Made by a program: the position numbers and the translations under genes
The notes under the pieces: generated by a model
What the model was told of the DNA's origin: nothing
Seen by the model: the letters and a program-made list of their open reading frames with translations, nothing else
Databases searched by the model: none
Source of the DNA: Gammaproteobacteria bacterium
GTDB taxonomy: Bacteria > Pseudomonadota > Gammaproteobacteria > SZUA-140
Direction: 5' to 3'
Assembly: GCA_021648525.1 (NCBI GenBank)
Contig: JAKISP010000038.1
Location: forward strand, 1 to 40,596
Length of the DNA: 40,596 nt
Shown: positions 1 to 7,894 of the stretch, in pieces
How positions within the stretch are numbered: the first letter of the stretch is position 1
Layout: each line of letters opens with the position of its first letter

Positions 1-262
1 GTTCTTCGGAGAACCGTGTGAAAAACCAGCTACACCGAGAGGTTCTCAGGTAATCTAAGCAAGGTCGATATCGATGGAACTGGAAGAACATGATGGGCAG
101 CTGTTGAGCGTAGCATCACTCAGGGATTGAATTCAAAGATTCAAATTATTAAGGCGAATGCAAGAGGTTATCGTTCATTCGACGGCTTCAGAAATAGTAT
201 ACTTTTTTACTGCGGCAAGCTGGACATGGCTCCATAGCTTTCACACAGATCTACGAAAAACC
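1..262 (+). mobile_element. Internally deleted ISL3-family element (MITE-like)
   Basis: The first 23 bases of the window and the reverse complement of 239-261 match at 19 of 23 positions, so they form a pair of imperfect terminal inverted repeats. The right repeat directly follows a transposase C-terminus that ends at 237, as in ISL3 elements. A full ISL3 element is about 1.3 kb or more, so nearly all of the transposase has been lost and the element is non-autonomous. The outermost left base and any left target duplication lie outside the window. The right flank begins with ATAATTTT at 263. ISL3 assignment rests on the C-terminal protein motif and the IR style. Confidence 0.6.
94..237 (+). 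pseudogene. ISL3-family transposase, C-terminal remnant
   Basis: Frame 1 is open from 94 to the stop at 235-237. It reads ERSITQGLNSKIQ, then KANARGYRSF, then a phenylalanine-rich end with FYCGKLD. The pattern of a Ser/Asn-rich turn, GLNSKIQ, a basic RGYRSF and a short FYCGKLD tail is the known C-terminus of ISL3 (IS204/IS1001/IS1165) transposases. It includes the region following the last catalytic acidic residue. In the same frame there are stops at 19-21 and 91-93, so nothing upstream can be translated with it. It is a fossil and cannot catalyse transposition. Confidence 0.6.
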
Positions 263-515
263 ATAATTTTATCCTATGATGTGGCTTCACAACCCTAGTA
301 GTTTTTTTCACACTCTTCGCTACTTTTTCTAGAAGGTCTTTTACATACTCGTTTCGAGCTGCTGGAATTGGGCTTTTTCGATTTGAGTTGTCAGCAGCTT
401 TTTGCCAGTCTTTTGCGTTAATTGCACCCTGGATTTAAGGATTGTTTGCTTTGACATATATCAGATCACCTATATACTTCTTCTTTTTCTTAATAGGATC
501 GAGCGAGGATCTCAT
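207..515 (-). pseudogene. Decayed short ORF running into the ISL3 remnant
   Basis: Reading from ATG at 515 gives a lysine-rich start (MRSSLDPIKKKKK), then an in-frame TAA at 437-435. After that the same frame continues open through a Lys/Glu-rich segment (KDWQKAADNSN, YVKDLLEKVAKSV) to about 263. The remaining codons to the stop at 209-207 are supplied by the ISL3 end. The continuous frame on both sides of one stop suggests a former small protein that was inactivated by a nonsense mutation and by insertion. I do not recognise the family. The ORF may also be chance in AT-rich DNA. Confidence 0.25.
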
Positions 516-545
516 GGACTTACCACACCATCTCCTTAAAAATAA

Positions 546-653
546 GGGAAAAATAAAACGACTTGTATTTTTGGCATCGATTCAGTAGTGTTATTATTCG
601 CATTAAGTGTCCCTTTCATTGCTGGTTGCATAGGAACTACCATCATGAACTGA
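546..653 (+). pseudogene. Possible lipoprotein signal-peptide remnant
   Basis: An open stretch between stops at 543 and 651 encodes Lys residues, then SVVLLFALSVPFIAGC with a good lipobox (FIAGC), then stops six residues later. There is no in-frame ATG. It looks like the front end of a lost lipoprotein gene, consistent with the decayed character of 1-761, but it is short and could be chance. Confidence 0.18.
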
Positions 654-761
654 GGCTCGATATGATGAAAATCAGCCTAATTAGTTGATATTTTACCCAT
701 ATATTTTTCAGAAGACCCCTTTATTATAAATACCGGATTAACCATACCAGGGAAATTTACA

Positions 762-1544
762 ATGAAAACATTCATTCGTTTAATATTTATTTCTTTACTA
801 TCAAGTTATAGTTTTACAGCTTCATCACAGGATATGATCGCCATGATGAAACAACAGCTGAAAACTGCCATGACAGCTACGTGTAATGATAGAAAATTTT
901 TGAACTGCGCCGGATTTAGTCAAAATAAATGCACCTCTGCTGTAAGCAGGACGATAGCCAGCTGTAATCATTTATTCCCTGGCAGCAATACAGCCATGAA
1001 TGACGATGCTTTCGAGGCGCATGGGGAATGCATCGAACGTAACTTTCTGAAAAACACCGGTGTCAGCACGAGCAGACTTGATGCCTGTGATACGGAACAT
1101 GCTGACCAGCCAGCTGCGGATATGGCAGAAAGTCTAACTATGGTGAACCAGATGTGGCAGCAACACGCAGAAAATGTAGGTACTGATGGTGTCACCTTAC
1201 CACTCTATAAAAATGCAACAGTCATGTCACATTTTTCATCTGGTGAAATGGCAGAGATGGTTGGCGTTACCCCTCTGTCTGCACTGATGATGGCCTCACC
1301 TGACGATACTTTTACGATAGCTAATTACTATCGAAAAAAATTGAACGGGTTTACTGAACATAAGATCAATGACGATATCCTGTTCATGGATGGTGGCCCG
1401 AAAAATTTTGATTATGTGAAAGATTATCAGGCCTATGTTGTCACACCACACGTACTCATATCCCCTTTGGAGGAAGGATTTGGCGTACCTGCTGGCACTA
1501 AAAACAAGATCGAGATTGCTTATGAAAAAGCTAAAAAACCATAA
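762..1544 (+). CDS. Secreted cysteine-rich hypothetical protein
   Basis: A 260-residue protein with an N-terminal signal peptide (basic MKTFIR, hydrophobic to about residue 20, SSQ cleavage region), so it is probably periplasmic or exported. Six cysteines lie in the N-terminal third of the mature protein (residues 41, 49, 57, 68, 90, 109), an even number suited to disulfides in the periplasm. The second half has no cysteine. The start is supported by AGGGA at 749-753, eight bases before the ATG. It converges with the NHL-repeat gene. No family is recognised and no function is proposed. Confidence 0.75.
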   Translation: MKTFIRLIFISLLSSYSFTASSQDMIAMMKQQLKTAMTATCNDRKFLNCAGFSQNKCTSAVSRTIASCNHLFPGSNTAMNDDAFEAHGECIERNFLKNTGVSTSRLDACDTEHADQPAADMAESLTMVNQMWQQHAENVGTDGVTLPLYKNATVMSHFSSGEMAEMVGVTPLSALMMASPDDTFTIANYYRKKLNGFTEHKINDDILFMDGGPKNFDYVKDYQAYVVTPHVLISPLEEGFGVPAGTKNKIEIAYEKAKKP

Positions 1545-1567
1545 TAATAGTGAATATATATTAGCAA

Positions 1568-2845
1568 CTACTTTCCATCATAAATCAGGTAACGATGGTT
1601 ATTGCCATCCGCCACAATCAACTGATCACCGACTAGCAGTACTCCCGTCGGAAAGCTCAACGTTCTAGCACCAGGGTTTCTATCAGCGCTACCACTCTGA
1701 CCATCATCATTTGGCGCATTATTTTTAAAAGAACCCTGACCCAGCACCACGTCGGCGGGGGAAAAGTTGCTTGTTGGAAAGCTATTCCACACTAACAGTC
1801 TATTATTATCGCTATCTGCAATAAACAACTGTACACCGTTCGAGTAAACACCGTCGTAGGGGCCAGCCAGTGTACGGTTAGAAGCCGCTAAATCAGCATC
1901 GCCATCCTGATCATCATCGTTTGGGGCATTTACTGTAAAAGAGTACTGCCCTAGCACCACATCAGCCGGTGTAAAGCTTTCTGCTGGGAAGTCATTCCAG
2001 ATGAGTACACGATTGTTATCCCTGTCTGAGACAACCAGCCGATCACCATCGCTCCACACCCCTGCAGGAAAATTGAGGGTGGCTGCCGTTGGCTCATCCA
2101 CCGTCCCCGCATTCTGTTGACAATTTATAAAATCCTGTTGCCCTAGTACAATATCAGCCGGTACACCGTTACGGGTCGGGATCGAATTCCAGATCAATAC
2201 ACGATGATTGCCAGAGTCAGTCACAATCAATTTACCATCGACTGCCCAGCCCGTATCGGGAAAACGTAACCCAGCAGCACTGCAATTTGCTGCTTTCGAA
2301 TCAGAATTAACCTGTCCTACCACCCAATCAGCAGGCACACCACCGCTGGCCGGAATTTTATCCCAGATCAACACCCGATTATTGTCATAGCTCACTAAAA
2401 ACATCTTGCCCTGGTCAAAAAATACAGTTTGTGAACCCGAAAATTCAGTCGCACTGACCCCCGATGCAGTTGACGTAAAGTCAGGTTGCCCCAGTACAAA
2501 GTCAGCAACGGCATCATTTTTTTTCGGAATCTGAAGGTAACCCAATACGCGATTATTATTATGGTCAGGCAGGTAGAGTACGCCATTATGAAAACCGGGG
2601 TTACCAAACGGTGAATCAATCGTAGTAGCATCAGCAACCCCACCCTGGTCACGAGCACCCCAGTTAAAATCAGCTTGCCCCACAACGACATCTGCTTCCT
2701 GAAAGGAGTTGAGATCAATCAGCTGAACCCCTGACGAATCAGAGGCAGCCTCATCAGTCTCGTCAACACAAGCTGTCAGTGGAAATGAGAGCGCAGCCAG
2801 TAACAACACACGTACACTTAAAAAATGGCCTGAAACTATCATCAA
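1568..2845 (-). CDS. NHL-repeat beta-propeller lipoprotein
   Basis: A 425-residue lipoprotein. The signal peptide ends in a lipobox (LTAC) near residue 26. The mature part contains about six NHL-type repeats built on NNRVLIWN..P....PADVVLGQ, spaced about 55-65 residues apart, which predicts a six-bladed beta-propeller exposed in the periplasm or on the surface. Two of the later blades carry Asp-rich inserts (NAPNDDDQDGDAD and NAPNDDGQSGSAD) resembling calcium-binding loops. NHL propellers bind proteins, carbohydrates or other ligands, and no catalytic motif is visible. The start is supported by GAGGG six to seven bases upstream. It stands alone and converges with the 762 gene. Confidence 0.8.
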   Translation of the reverse strand: MMIVSGHFLSVRVLLLAALSFPLTACVDETDEAASDSSGVQLIDLNSFQEADVVVGQADFNWGARDQGGVADATTIDSPFGNPGFHNGVLYLPDHNNNRVLGYLQIPKKNDAVADFVLGQPDFTSTASGVSATEFSGSQTVFFDQGKMFLVSYDNNRVLIWDKIPASGGVPADWVVGQVNSDSKAANCSAAGLRFPDTGWAVDGKLIVTDSGNHRVLIWNSIPTRNGVPADIVLGQQDFINCQQNAGTVDEPTAATLNFPAGVWSDGDRLVVSDRDNNRVLIWNDFPAESFTPADVVLGQYSFTVNAPNDDDQDGDADLAASNRTLAGPYDGVYSNGVQLFIADSDNNRLLVWNSFPTSNFSPADVVLGQGSFKNNAPNDDGQSGSADRNPGARTLSFPTGVLLVGDQLIVADGNNHRYLIYDGK

Positions 2846-3040
2846 TAACCCTCATAAAATCGACTAATTGCACACAGCGAAAACACCGAGGCAACTTGCT
2901 TGCCTGCTGCTTGAATTCACCATGAGTTCAATTATTATCAGATAAAAAGCTGGCGCCTCTCCTCACCAGCATTGACACCCCCGGCATTACAACGCCAGAG
3001 CACTACATGACACAACAGCATTTTACATCATTTAAAGGCT

Positions 3041-3048
3041 ATCTGTTT
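3041..3048. repeat. 8-bp target-site duplication, left copy
   Basis: ATCTGTTT immediately precedes the left inverted repeat of the small mobile element and is repeated exactly at 3197-3204. An 8-bp duplication is the length made by IS66-family transposases. Confidence 0.75.
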
Positions 3049-3196
3049 GTAACTATTCAGTACAGTAGAAAATAAGCGTATAGCGATTCAGATTACCCCT
3101 GAAATTTGTCAGTTCAAGGCGAAAAATGTGAGTTTGTATGAATGGTCATTTTTTAACGCGGAGATGGCGAGCTTTAGGGATGAGCTGAATAGTTAC
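3049..3196. mobile_element. 148-bp IS66-type MITE
   Basis: The stretch begins with GTAACTATTCAG (3049-3060) and ends with the exact reverse complement (3185-3196), a perfect 12-bp terminal inverted repeat. Identical 8-bp direct repeats flank it at 3041-3048 and 3197-3204. IS66-family elements have termini starting GTAA and make 8-bp duplications, so this is best read as a non-autonomous derivative mobilised by an IS66 transposase elsewhere in the genome. It encodes no protein. The perfect duplication suggests a fairly recent insertion. It lies just downstream of the yjfC end of the operon. The rest of the 2846-3246 gap shows nothing I can name. Confidence 0.75.
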
Positions 3197-3204
3197 ATCT
3201 GTTT
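3197..3204. repeat. 8-bp target-site duplication, right copy
   Basis: ATCTGTTT immediately follows the right inverted repeat of the MITE, identical to the copy at 3041-3048. Confidence 0.75.
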
Positions 3205-3246
3205 TTATAAAAGATGAGGTGTTACGTCAGTAAATTTGAGCATCCA

Positions 3247-4407
3247 TCAAGCCACAATTACATGCGGGATAAAACGCGATGAATCTTTCGTAATCACAGA
3301 GTTATCTTCACGAATGCTCATCCCCACCGCACGGTCAGCGACAATCCAGCTACCAACAATGGTGTGATGCTCGCCAAATTTAGCTGGTGGTGAATAGCGC
3401 TGCAAGATGTAGCCGCCATCATCATAGGGGCCGTCGACTTTTTCACATACATTACCATCCACCATCACGCTGATATTACTGCCTTCACGTGAGAACAGTG
3501 GTTTGCGAACCCAACCGGTTTTCATCGCCAGCTTATGCTGCTCATCTTCAAAATAAGCAGGCAATAAGTTAGGATGATGGGGGTGCAGCTGCCACAACAG
3601 CGGCAAGATCCCTTTGTTTGATAACAACGCCTTCCAGCTCGGCTCGATAAACCAGGTATCACTCTCAGGGATGTAGGGGCCAAACGCTTCAGCCATCATA
3701 AATTCCCACGGGTACAGTTTAAACAGTGAAGGGATAGTGTAGTTGTCTTTATCGGTGAACTGCCCATCTGGGCTAATGCCGATATCTTCGATATAAACAA
3801 ACTTTGTTTTCAGCCCCGCCTGCACCGCACAATCTTCCATGTATTGCACGGTACCGCGATCTTCTTCGGTGTCTTTGCAGCATGAAAAGTAGAGCGGTGT
3901 AGGCGGATCGATCTCTGCTAACGTGGCGATAAGGTGCTCCTGGATCGAATTAAACTGATCACTCTCGGCTGGTAACAGCCCGCGCTCAATACACTGTTCT
4001 AACCATACCCACTGAAAGAAGGCACTCTCATAAAGCGATGTGGGGGTATCTGCATTGTATTCGTAAAACTGGGCAGGACCTTCGCCATGATAACTAAAAT
4101 CCATACGGCCATAGAGCTGCTTGTCGCCACGCAACCAGCTTTCACGGATATGATCCCAGTACAACGTCGGAATGCGCAACTGCTCAAGCATCGACTCATC
4201 AGAGACGGCACGATCAACCAGGTCAAGGCACATCGCATGAATCTCGGCACTCGGGTCTTCAATATCGTTTTCAACCTGCGCGAGGGTAAAACGATAATAG
4301 GCAGATTCATCCCAGTAAGGCTCGCCATCAATGGTATGAAACTTAAACCCTAGCTGTTTTGCCTGTGCTTTCCAGTCATGTCGCGGCTGAATTTTAATTC
4401 GCTGCAT
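3247..4407 (-). CDS. yjfC: Glutathionylspermidine synthase-like ATP-grasp protein (YjfC/YgiC family)
   Basis: A 386-residue cytosolic protein of the length typical of YjfC/YgiC, the stand-alone C-terminal synthetase (ATP-grasp) part of glutathionylspermidine synthase without the amidase half. Family-typical segments are visible: YNADTPTSLYE near residue 119, and the C-terminal KPLFSREGSN followed by YILQRY...PAKFG, which lines the nucleotide/metal site. The family ligates an amino group to a carboxylate using ATP. The true substrate of YjfC-type proteins is not established. It is the last gene of the yjf-type operon, 22 bases after ygiB, matching its position in E. coli. Confidence 0.9.
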   Translation of the reverse strand: MQRIKIQPRHDWKAQAKQLGFKFHTIDGEPYWDESAYYRFTLAQVENDIEDPSAEIHAMCLDLVDRAVSDESMLEQLRIPTLYWDHIRESWLRGDKQLYGRMDFSYHGEGPAQFYEYNADTPTSLYESAFFQWVWLEQCIERGLLPAESDQFNSIQEHLIATLAEIDPPTPLYFSCCKDTEEDRGTVQYMEDCAVQAGLKTKFVYIEDIGISPDGQFTDKDNYTIPSLFKLYPWEFMMAEAFGPYIPESDTWFIEPSWKALLSNKGILPLLWQLHPHHPNLLPAYFEDEQHKLAMKTGWVRKPLFSREGSNISVMVDGNVCEKVDGPYDDGGYILQRYSPPAKFGEHHTIVGSWIVADRAVGMSIREDNSVITKDSSRFIPHVIVA

Positions 4408-4429
4408 GTCTGACTACGCCTGCCGCCAT

Positions 4430-4984
4430 TTAACCACCAAAGGTTCTACCACCACCCCAGCTGCCACGTGCGGCCGCCTGCGAACCAAAGCCGCCACGTG
4501 ATACTGTTCTGGTTTTAATCGAGGGCTTCTTTGTTTTAGAGGGCACGGTGCTAATCTTGCCGCTTTTTCTCGATTTGCCAATTTCATAATTATCACCAGT
4601 ACGGTAACCACCGCCACCGCGTGTGCGATAAAGCGGCTGCCCGTAACCACCGCCATAATAGCCACCGCTACGATTGATATTCGGCACAGCCAACATATAA
4701 GCCGCGATCATCGGTAGGTAGAGGCTGCCCATCGAGTTACAGCTGTTACGGCCAAAGTCAGATTCACACGCCGACAGGTTTTTATATTTAGGCGCCGCCG
4801 AACGATGCGTCTTTGACGCCTTATCAAATTCGGTTTTACACTCCTTCTCGTTGTAATAGACATCACTACTACACTCAGACAATGTCTTATAGACCAGCAT
4901 ATCGACCGGTTTTTCACTACAGGCAGTTAGTGCGATGGGTGCTAGCCCCATCACCGCTAGCGTTAATTTTTTTGAGCGTTTCAT
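4430..4984 (-). CDS. ygiB: DUF1190 lipoprotein (YgiB/YjfM family)
   Basis: A 184-residue lipoprotein with a signal peptide ending in the lipobox LTAC (Cys22). The mature part has the DUF1190 features: VYKTLSECSSD, a spaced cysteine pattern (ECK, ACESDF, CNS), then a flexible Gly/Tyr/Arg-rich C-terminus ending GSWGGGRTFGG. In E. coli both copies of this family sit directly before the YgiC/YjfC ATP-grasp gene, and the same holds here. A proposed role is as a partner or target of the ATP-grasp enzyme at the envelope, which is inference from gene neighbourhood. It is 11 bases downstream of the DUF350 gene. Confidence 0.88.
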   Translation of the reverse strand: MKRSKKLTLAVMGLAPIALTACSEKPVDMLVYKTLSECSSDVYYNEKECKTEFDKASKTHRSAAPKYKNLSACESDFGRNSCNSMGSLYLPMIAAYMLAVPNINRSGGYYGGGYGQPLYRTRGGGGYRTGDNYEIGKSRKSGKISTVPSKTKKPSIKTRTVSRGGFGSQAAARGSWGGGRTFGG

Positions 4985-4995
4985 GGCACTACTCC

Positions 4996-5406
4996 TCAGT
5001 AAGTGAGGCTGGCGGCATTAAGAATGCCGGCACATAGCGATGCCGCCGCAAGCCAGATACCGGCTGCCAGTTCATTGTTCTCCAGACGTTCTGAAATCCG
5101 CGGCATAAAGAGTCGCACAGAAAAGAAGGTGCCGAGCTGCACGATCAATGCAACCATCCCCCACAGCCAGCAGTCAACCAGGTTGATTGAGTTCGCCATG
5201 GCACTGGCCAGTGCGATCACAAACCCCAGCATGCTGCCACTAAACGCAATTGCGGCGGCAGGTACATTATCTTTGATCAGCGCCCACTCTTTATGCGGGG
5301 TCAACTTGCTATAAATAAAAGCGTAAAGAAATGTCAGGGCCAGTGCTGAGAAAAAATAGGCGAAAAACTGCGGTAGGCCAGCCAGATAAGTTGTTACAGC
5401 GTCCAT
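4996..5406 (-). CDS. yjfL: DUF350 inner-membrane protein (YjfL family)
   Basis: A 136-residue protein with four predicted membrane segments (about residues 10-32, 48-70, 78-98, 112-134), as in DUF350 proteins. It matches E. coli YjfL in length and position, between the yjfK-like and yjfM-like genes. Its biochemical role is unknown. Gene context places it with a membrane-stress coiled-coil protein, a K+ channel and an amide-forming ligase. Spacing to the neighbours is 19 and 11 bases, so it is co-transcribed. Confidence 0.85.
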   Translation of the reverse strand: MDAVTTYLAGLPQFFAYFFSALALTFLYAFIYSKLTPHKEWALIKDNVPAAAIAFSGSMLGFVIALASAMANSINLVDCWLWGMVALIVQLGTFFSVRLFMPRISERLENNELAAGIWLAAASLCAGILNAASLTY

Positions 5407-5425
5407 TCTTATTTCCCTTTTTTTA

Positions 5426-6076
5426 TTAGGTCACGACAAAGGCTTGCGGATCGAGATCAACGCCCAGACTAAACACAATATTAGCATCATCATGGGTATG
5501 TTCGGCAGAAATCAGTAAATACTCATAACGCTCAACCTCCGGAATCAAACGTTCGTACAACATGGCCAGGTGAACAACCGTATAGGGCGACTTGCCTTCG
5601 ATCAGGTTTGTCACCTCTTCTTCAAACTCAACCGGCACAATCGACCCTTCACTCTGCGCCATCCATACGCGCGTATACTCAACACCATTAAAGGTATAGG
5701 TCGCGTCACCGATCTTGCTATCTTTACCCGTCCACTCCTCCCACTCGGCCTGATTGGCTGGTGTGACGGTATCTTCAAAGACAAAGAGCTTGATGTCATC
5801 CACATGCTGCTCTTCAAAACCAGCCGTGGTGCTCACCTGTATGAAGGCATCATCGCTGGTGTAGTAACGACTCAGATAGGCGCCACCACCCAGATCAACC
5901 TTGCCCTGCGCTTCAACAATTTGTCTCTCGGCCGGTAGTACAAAATGAAGTTTATCGCTAATCATCGAAAACGGGATCGGATCAATATCGACCGCCGCCT
6001 TGAGTCGAAGGTTATAAGGCGAAGGAAGTGTCGGTTTTTCGGCCACTTCTTCTTTTTTAAACCATTTACCAAACAT
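5426..6076 (-). CDS. yjfK: DUF2491 protein (YjfK family)
   Basis: A 216-residue soluble protein starting MFGKWFKK, with no signal peptide or membrane segment, matching the length and position of E. coli YjfK (DUF2491). It is acidic, with a GAYLSRYYTSDDAFIQV beta-rich segment (about residue 66) and a C-terminal VERYEYLLISAEHT stretch. No function is established. It starts four bases after the stop of the ion-channel gene, which argues for tight co-expression. Confidence 0.85.
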   Translation of the reverse strand: MFGKWFKKEEVAEKPTLPSPYNLRLKAAVDIDPIPFSMISDKLHFVLPAERQIVEAQGKVDLGGGAYLSRYYTSDDAFIQVSTTAGFEEQHVDDIKLFVFEDTVTPANQAEWEEWTGKDSKIGDATYTFNGVEYTRVWMAQSEGSIVPVEFEEEVTNLIEGKSPYTVVHLAMLYERLIPEVERYEYLLISAEHTHDDANIVFSLGVDLDPQAFVVT

Positions 6077-6080
6077 TTAT

Positions 6081-7148
6081 CTACTCCTGGGTCGTCTGGC
6101 CAAGTGACTGCCAATCTACTTCATCAGCATGAATTCTTTCTGGCGACATAAAATAGACAAACTGCCCAGCCAATACCTGCGTCCCGTTATCGGGATTCAG
6201 CTCAAGGTCATCACCGGTGCGAGATTTAGCAACGCCAAAACCGGTCGCTTTATGGTGTTCTTTCAATACATAAAAAAGCCTGCCATAACTGCAGCCTGTA
6301 AAGGAGTCCGGCACCTGTATGCAGTATTGCGTGGGGCCGGTGAGGGTCGACAACAGTTGCGCCTGGATACGCGATGAACCAGGATCCTGCGCAGAGCGCA
6401 CAATCTGCTCCAGCGAGATACTCGCGGTACATTCGGCCTGTGCACAGTGTGATTTTAATAAACTGGCCATCTCGTCAGAATCAAAGTGCGCCACGATATG
6501 CGCCTCGGTTTTAGCGGCACTGACCGCCAGACCGGTCGCCAACGTCTGTTCATCTGTGTCACCATAAACGATCACACGGCTCGCCGCTTTAATCCCTGCC
6601 CGATGCAGGAGATCAGCACTGGTTAACGACTCCCCCTGAACAAAGTGTGTTTGATCCGGCAGCGGGCTTTCCATCTTGCGGGTAGAACAGAGTACAATCT
6701 CTTTCTCATCACGTCGCTTATCGCCAAGGATCTGCTCCACCATATACGGCGTTCTATCATCATGCCAACCCAAAATAACCACGTGCTCAGAGAGATGTGA
6801 ATAATCCCCACGACCTCGCATACGCTTTCTCCAGAGTTCGATTAAAAATTGCGTCACTTTGCCAATCACCGCGGCAAACAGGGTAATGCCACCGGTCATC
6901 AACCAGAAGCTGACTACCGCACGGCCAAGGGCGGTGACGGGTGAGTAATCACCATAACCCACTGTGGTGGATGTCACCATATAGAAATACCAGAAAACAT
7001 CGGGGGCAGCGAGGGCGTGCTCACCGGCGAGCCACAATAAGGTCCACGACGAGAAAAAGTGAACGCCCACCAGGAAGGTGAGCGCTACCCAACTCATGTT
7101 CAATAGCAGGCTATTGAACTGACGAACCAGTCTACTCAAAATCGGCAC
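6081..7148 (-). CDS. Two-TM potassium channel with degenerate RCK region
   Basis: A 355-residue membrane protein. Residues 16-42 and 74-100 are hydrophobic and flank a pore loop containing the K+ selectivity filter TTVGYGD (61-67), so it is a KcsA-type two-helix channel. A cytosolic part begins with HVVILGWHDD (about 108), the position of the RCK/TrkA-N Rossmann fold, but with GWHD instead of GxGxxG, as in CASTOR/YuiF-like RCK domains. NAD binding is therefore uncertain. E. coli lacks this gene in the yjf operon, but ion channels are known companions of PspA/DUF350/ATP-grasp operons. It lies between the PspA-like and yjfK genes. Confidence 0.85.
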   Translation of the reverse strand: MPILSRLVRQFNSLLLNMSWVALTFLVGVHFFSSWTLLWLAGEHALAAPDVFWYFYMVTSTTVGYGDYSPVTALGRAVVSFWLMTGGITLFAAVIGKVTQFLIELWRKRMRGRGDYSHLSEHVVILGWHDDRTPYMVEQILGDKRRDEKEIVLCSTRKMESPLPDQTHFVQGESLTSADLLHRAGIKAASRVIVYGDTDEQTLATGLAVSAAKTEAHIVAHFDSDEMASLLKSHCAQAECTASISLEQIVRSAQDPGSSRIQAQLLSTLTGPTQYCIQVPDSFTGCSYGRLFYVLKEHHKATGFGVAKSRTGDDLELNPDNGTQVLAGQFVYFMSPERIHADEVDWQSLGQTTQE

Positions 7149-7196
7149 AACAACACGCTCCTGAGGCTGAACGTTATTGAGCTATCTCAATTCGAC

Positions 7197-7892
7197 TCAA
7201 CCCTGCTTGGCTTTCAAACGCGCTAGTATATCAGCACCGCTGGCACTATTAGCAGTGATACCCGCCGATTTTAGCTTTTGATCTAGCGATGCCTCTCCAC
7301 CATCGGTATCATTTGCCAATTCGCTTGCCGCCTCCATACGCGCAGTGCGCTCTTCCTGCTGCTGCTTAATGCGATCCAGCGAGTCGAGTGCGGTACGCAT
7401 TTTTGTATTGGCACCACCATGTCGCTGAGAGACCGCCATCTGTGCCTTTTGCACGGATTCAGTCGCTTTCACAATATCCACCTGCTGTTTTAGGCGCTTT
7501 AGATTGCCCTCAGAATGGCTGACTGCTTTGCGTAACTGCGCCACACTATTGGCAAAACCGGTTGCCAGCTCCTGTTCGCTGCCCATCTGCTGTTCAAACT
7601 CAGCAATTTTACCCGCCACTTCAGCCGCGAGCGCCTCATCGTTTTTCTCCAGCGCCTGCAGCACATAGCCCTCATACTCTTTAACCTTTGCCGCCAGTCC
7701 ATCGGCCTTTTTCTGAGTCAGCTTCTGCTTCGCCATGATTTCAGCCAGTGCATCTTTTGAACGCCTCAACTCACTGTCGGCATCACGAATTTCCTGATCA
7801 AGGATACGCAACGCCTGATTATCGGCAATCGCCTCACCCGCTTCATTCACACCGCCACGAATCGCGGTCACTACTTTCATCCAGATACTCAT
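7197..7892 (-). CDS. yjfJ: PspA/IM30 family coiled-coil protein (YjfJ)
   Basis: A 231-residue protein that starts MSIWMKVVTAIRGGVNEAGE, an amphipathic membrane-binding start, followed by long heptad-rich helices (DSELRRSKDALAEIM, then QQMGSEQELA) and a short alanine/glycine-rich end. Length and architecture fit PspA/IM30 (ESCRT-III superfamily), which forms membrane-associated rods or rings and counters membrane damage. In E. coli yjfJ holds the same place in the operon. It begins two bases after the DUF2170 stop and is followed by the channel gene after 48 bases. Confidence 0.88.
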   Translation of the reverse strand: MSIWMKVVTAIRGGVNEAGEAIADNQALRILDQEIRDADSELRRSKDALAEIMAKQKLTQKKADGLAAKVKEYEGYVLQALEKNDEALAAEVAGKIAEFEQQMGSEQELATGFANSVAQLRKAVSHSEGNLKRLKQQVDIVKATESVQKAQMAVSQRHGGANTKMRTALDSLDRIKQQQEERTARMEAASELANDTDGGEASLDQKLKSAGITANSASGADILARLKAKQG

Positions 7893-7894
7893 GA

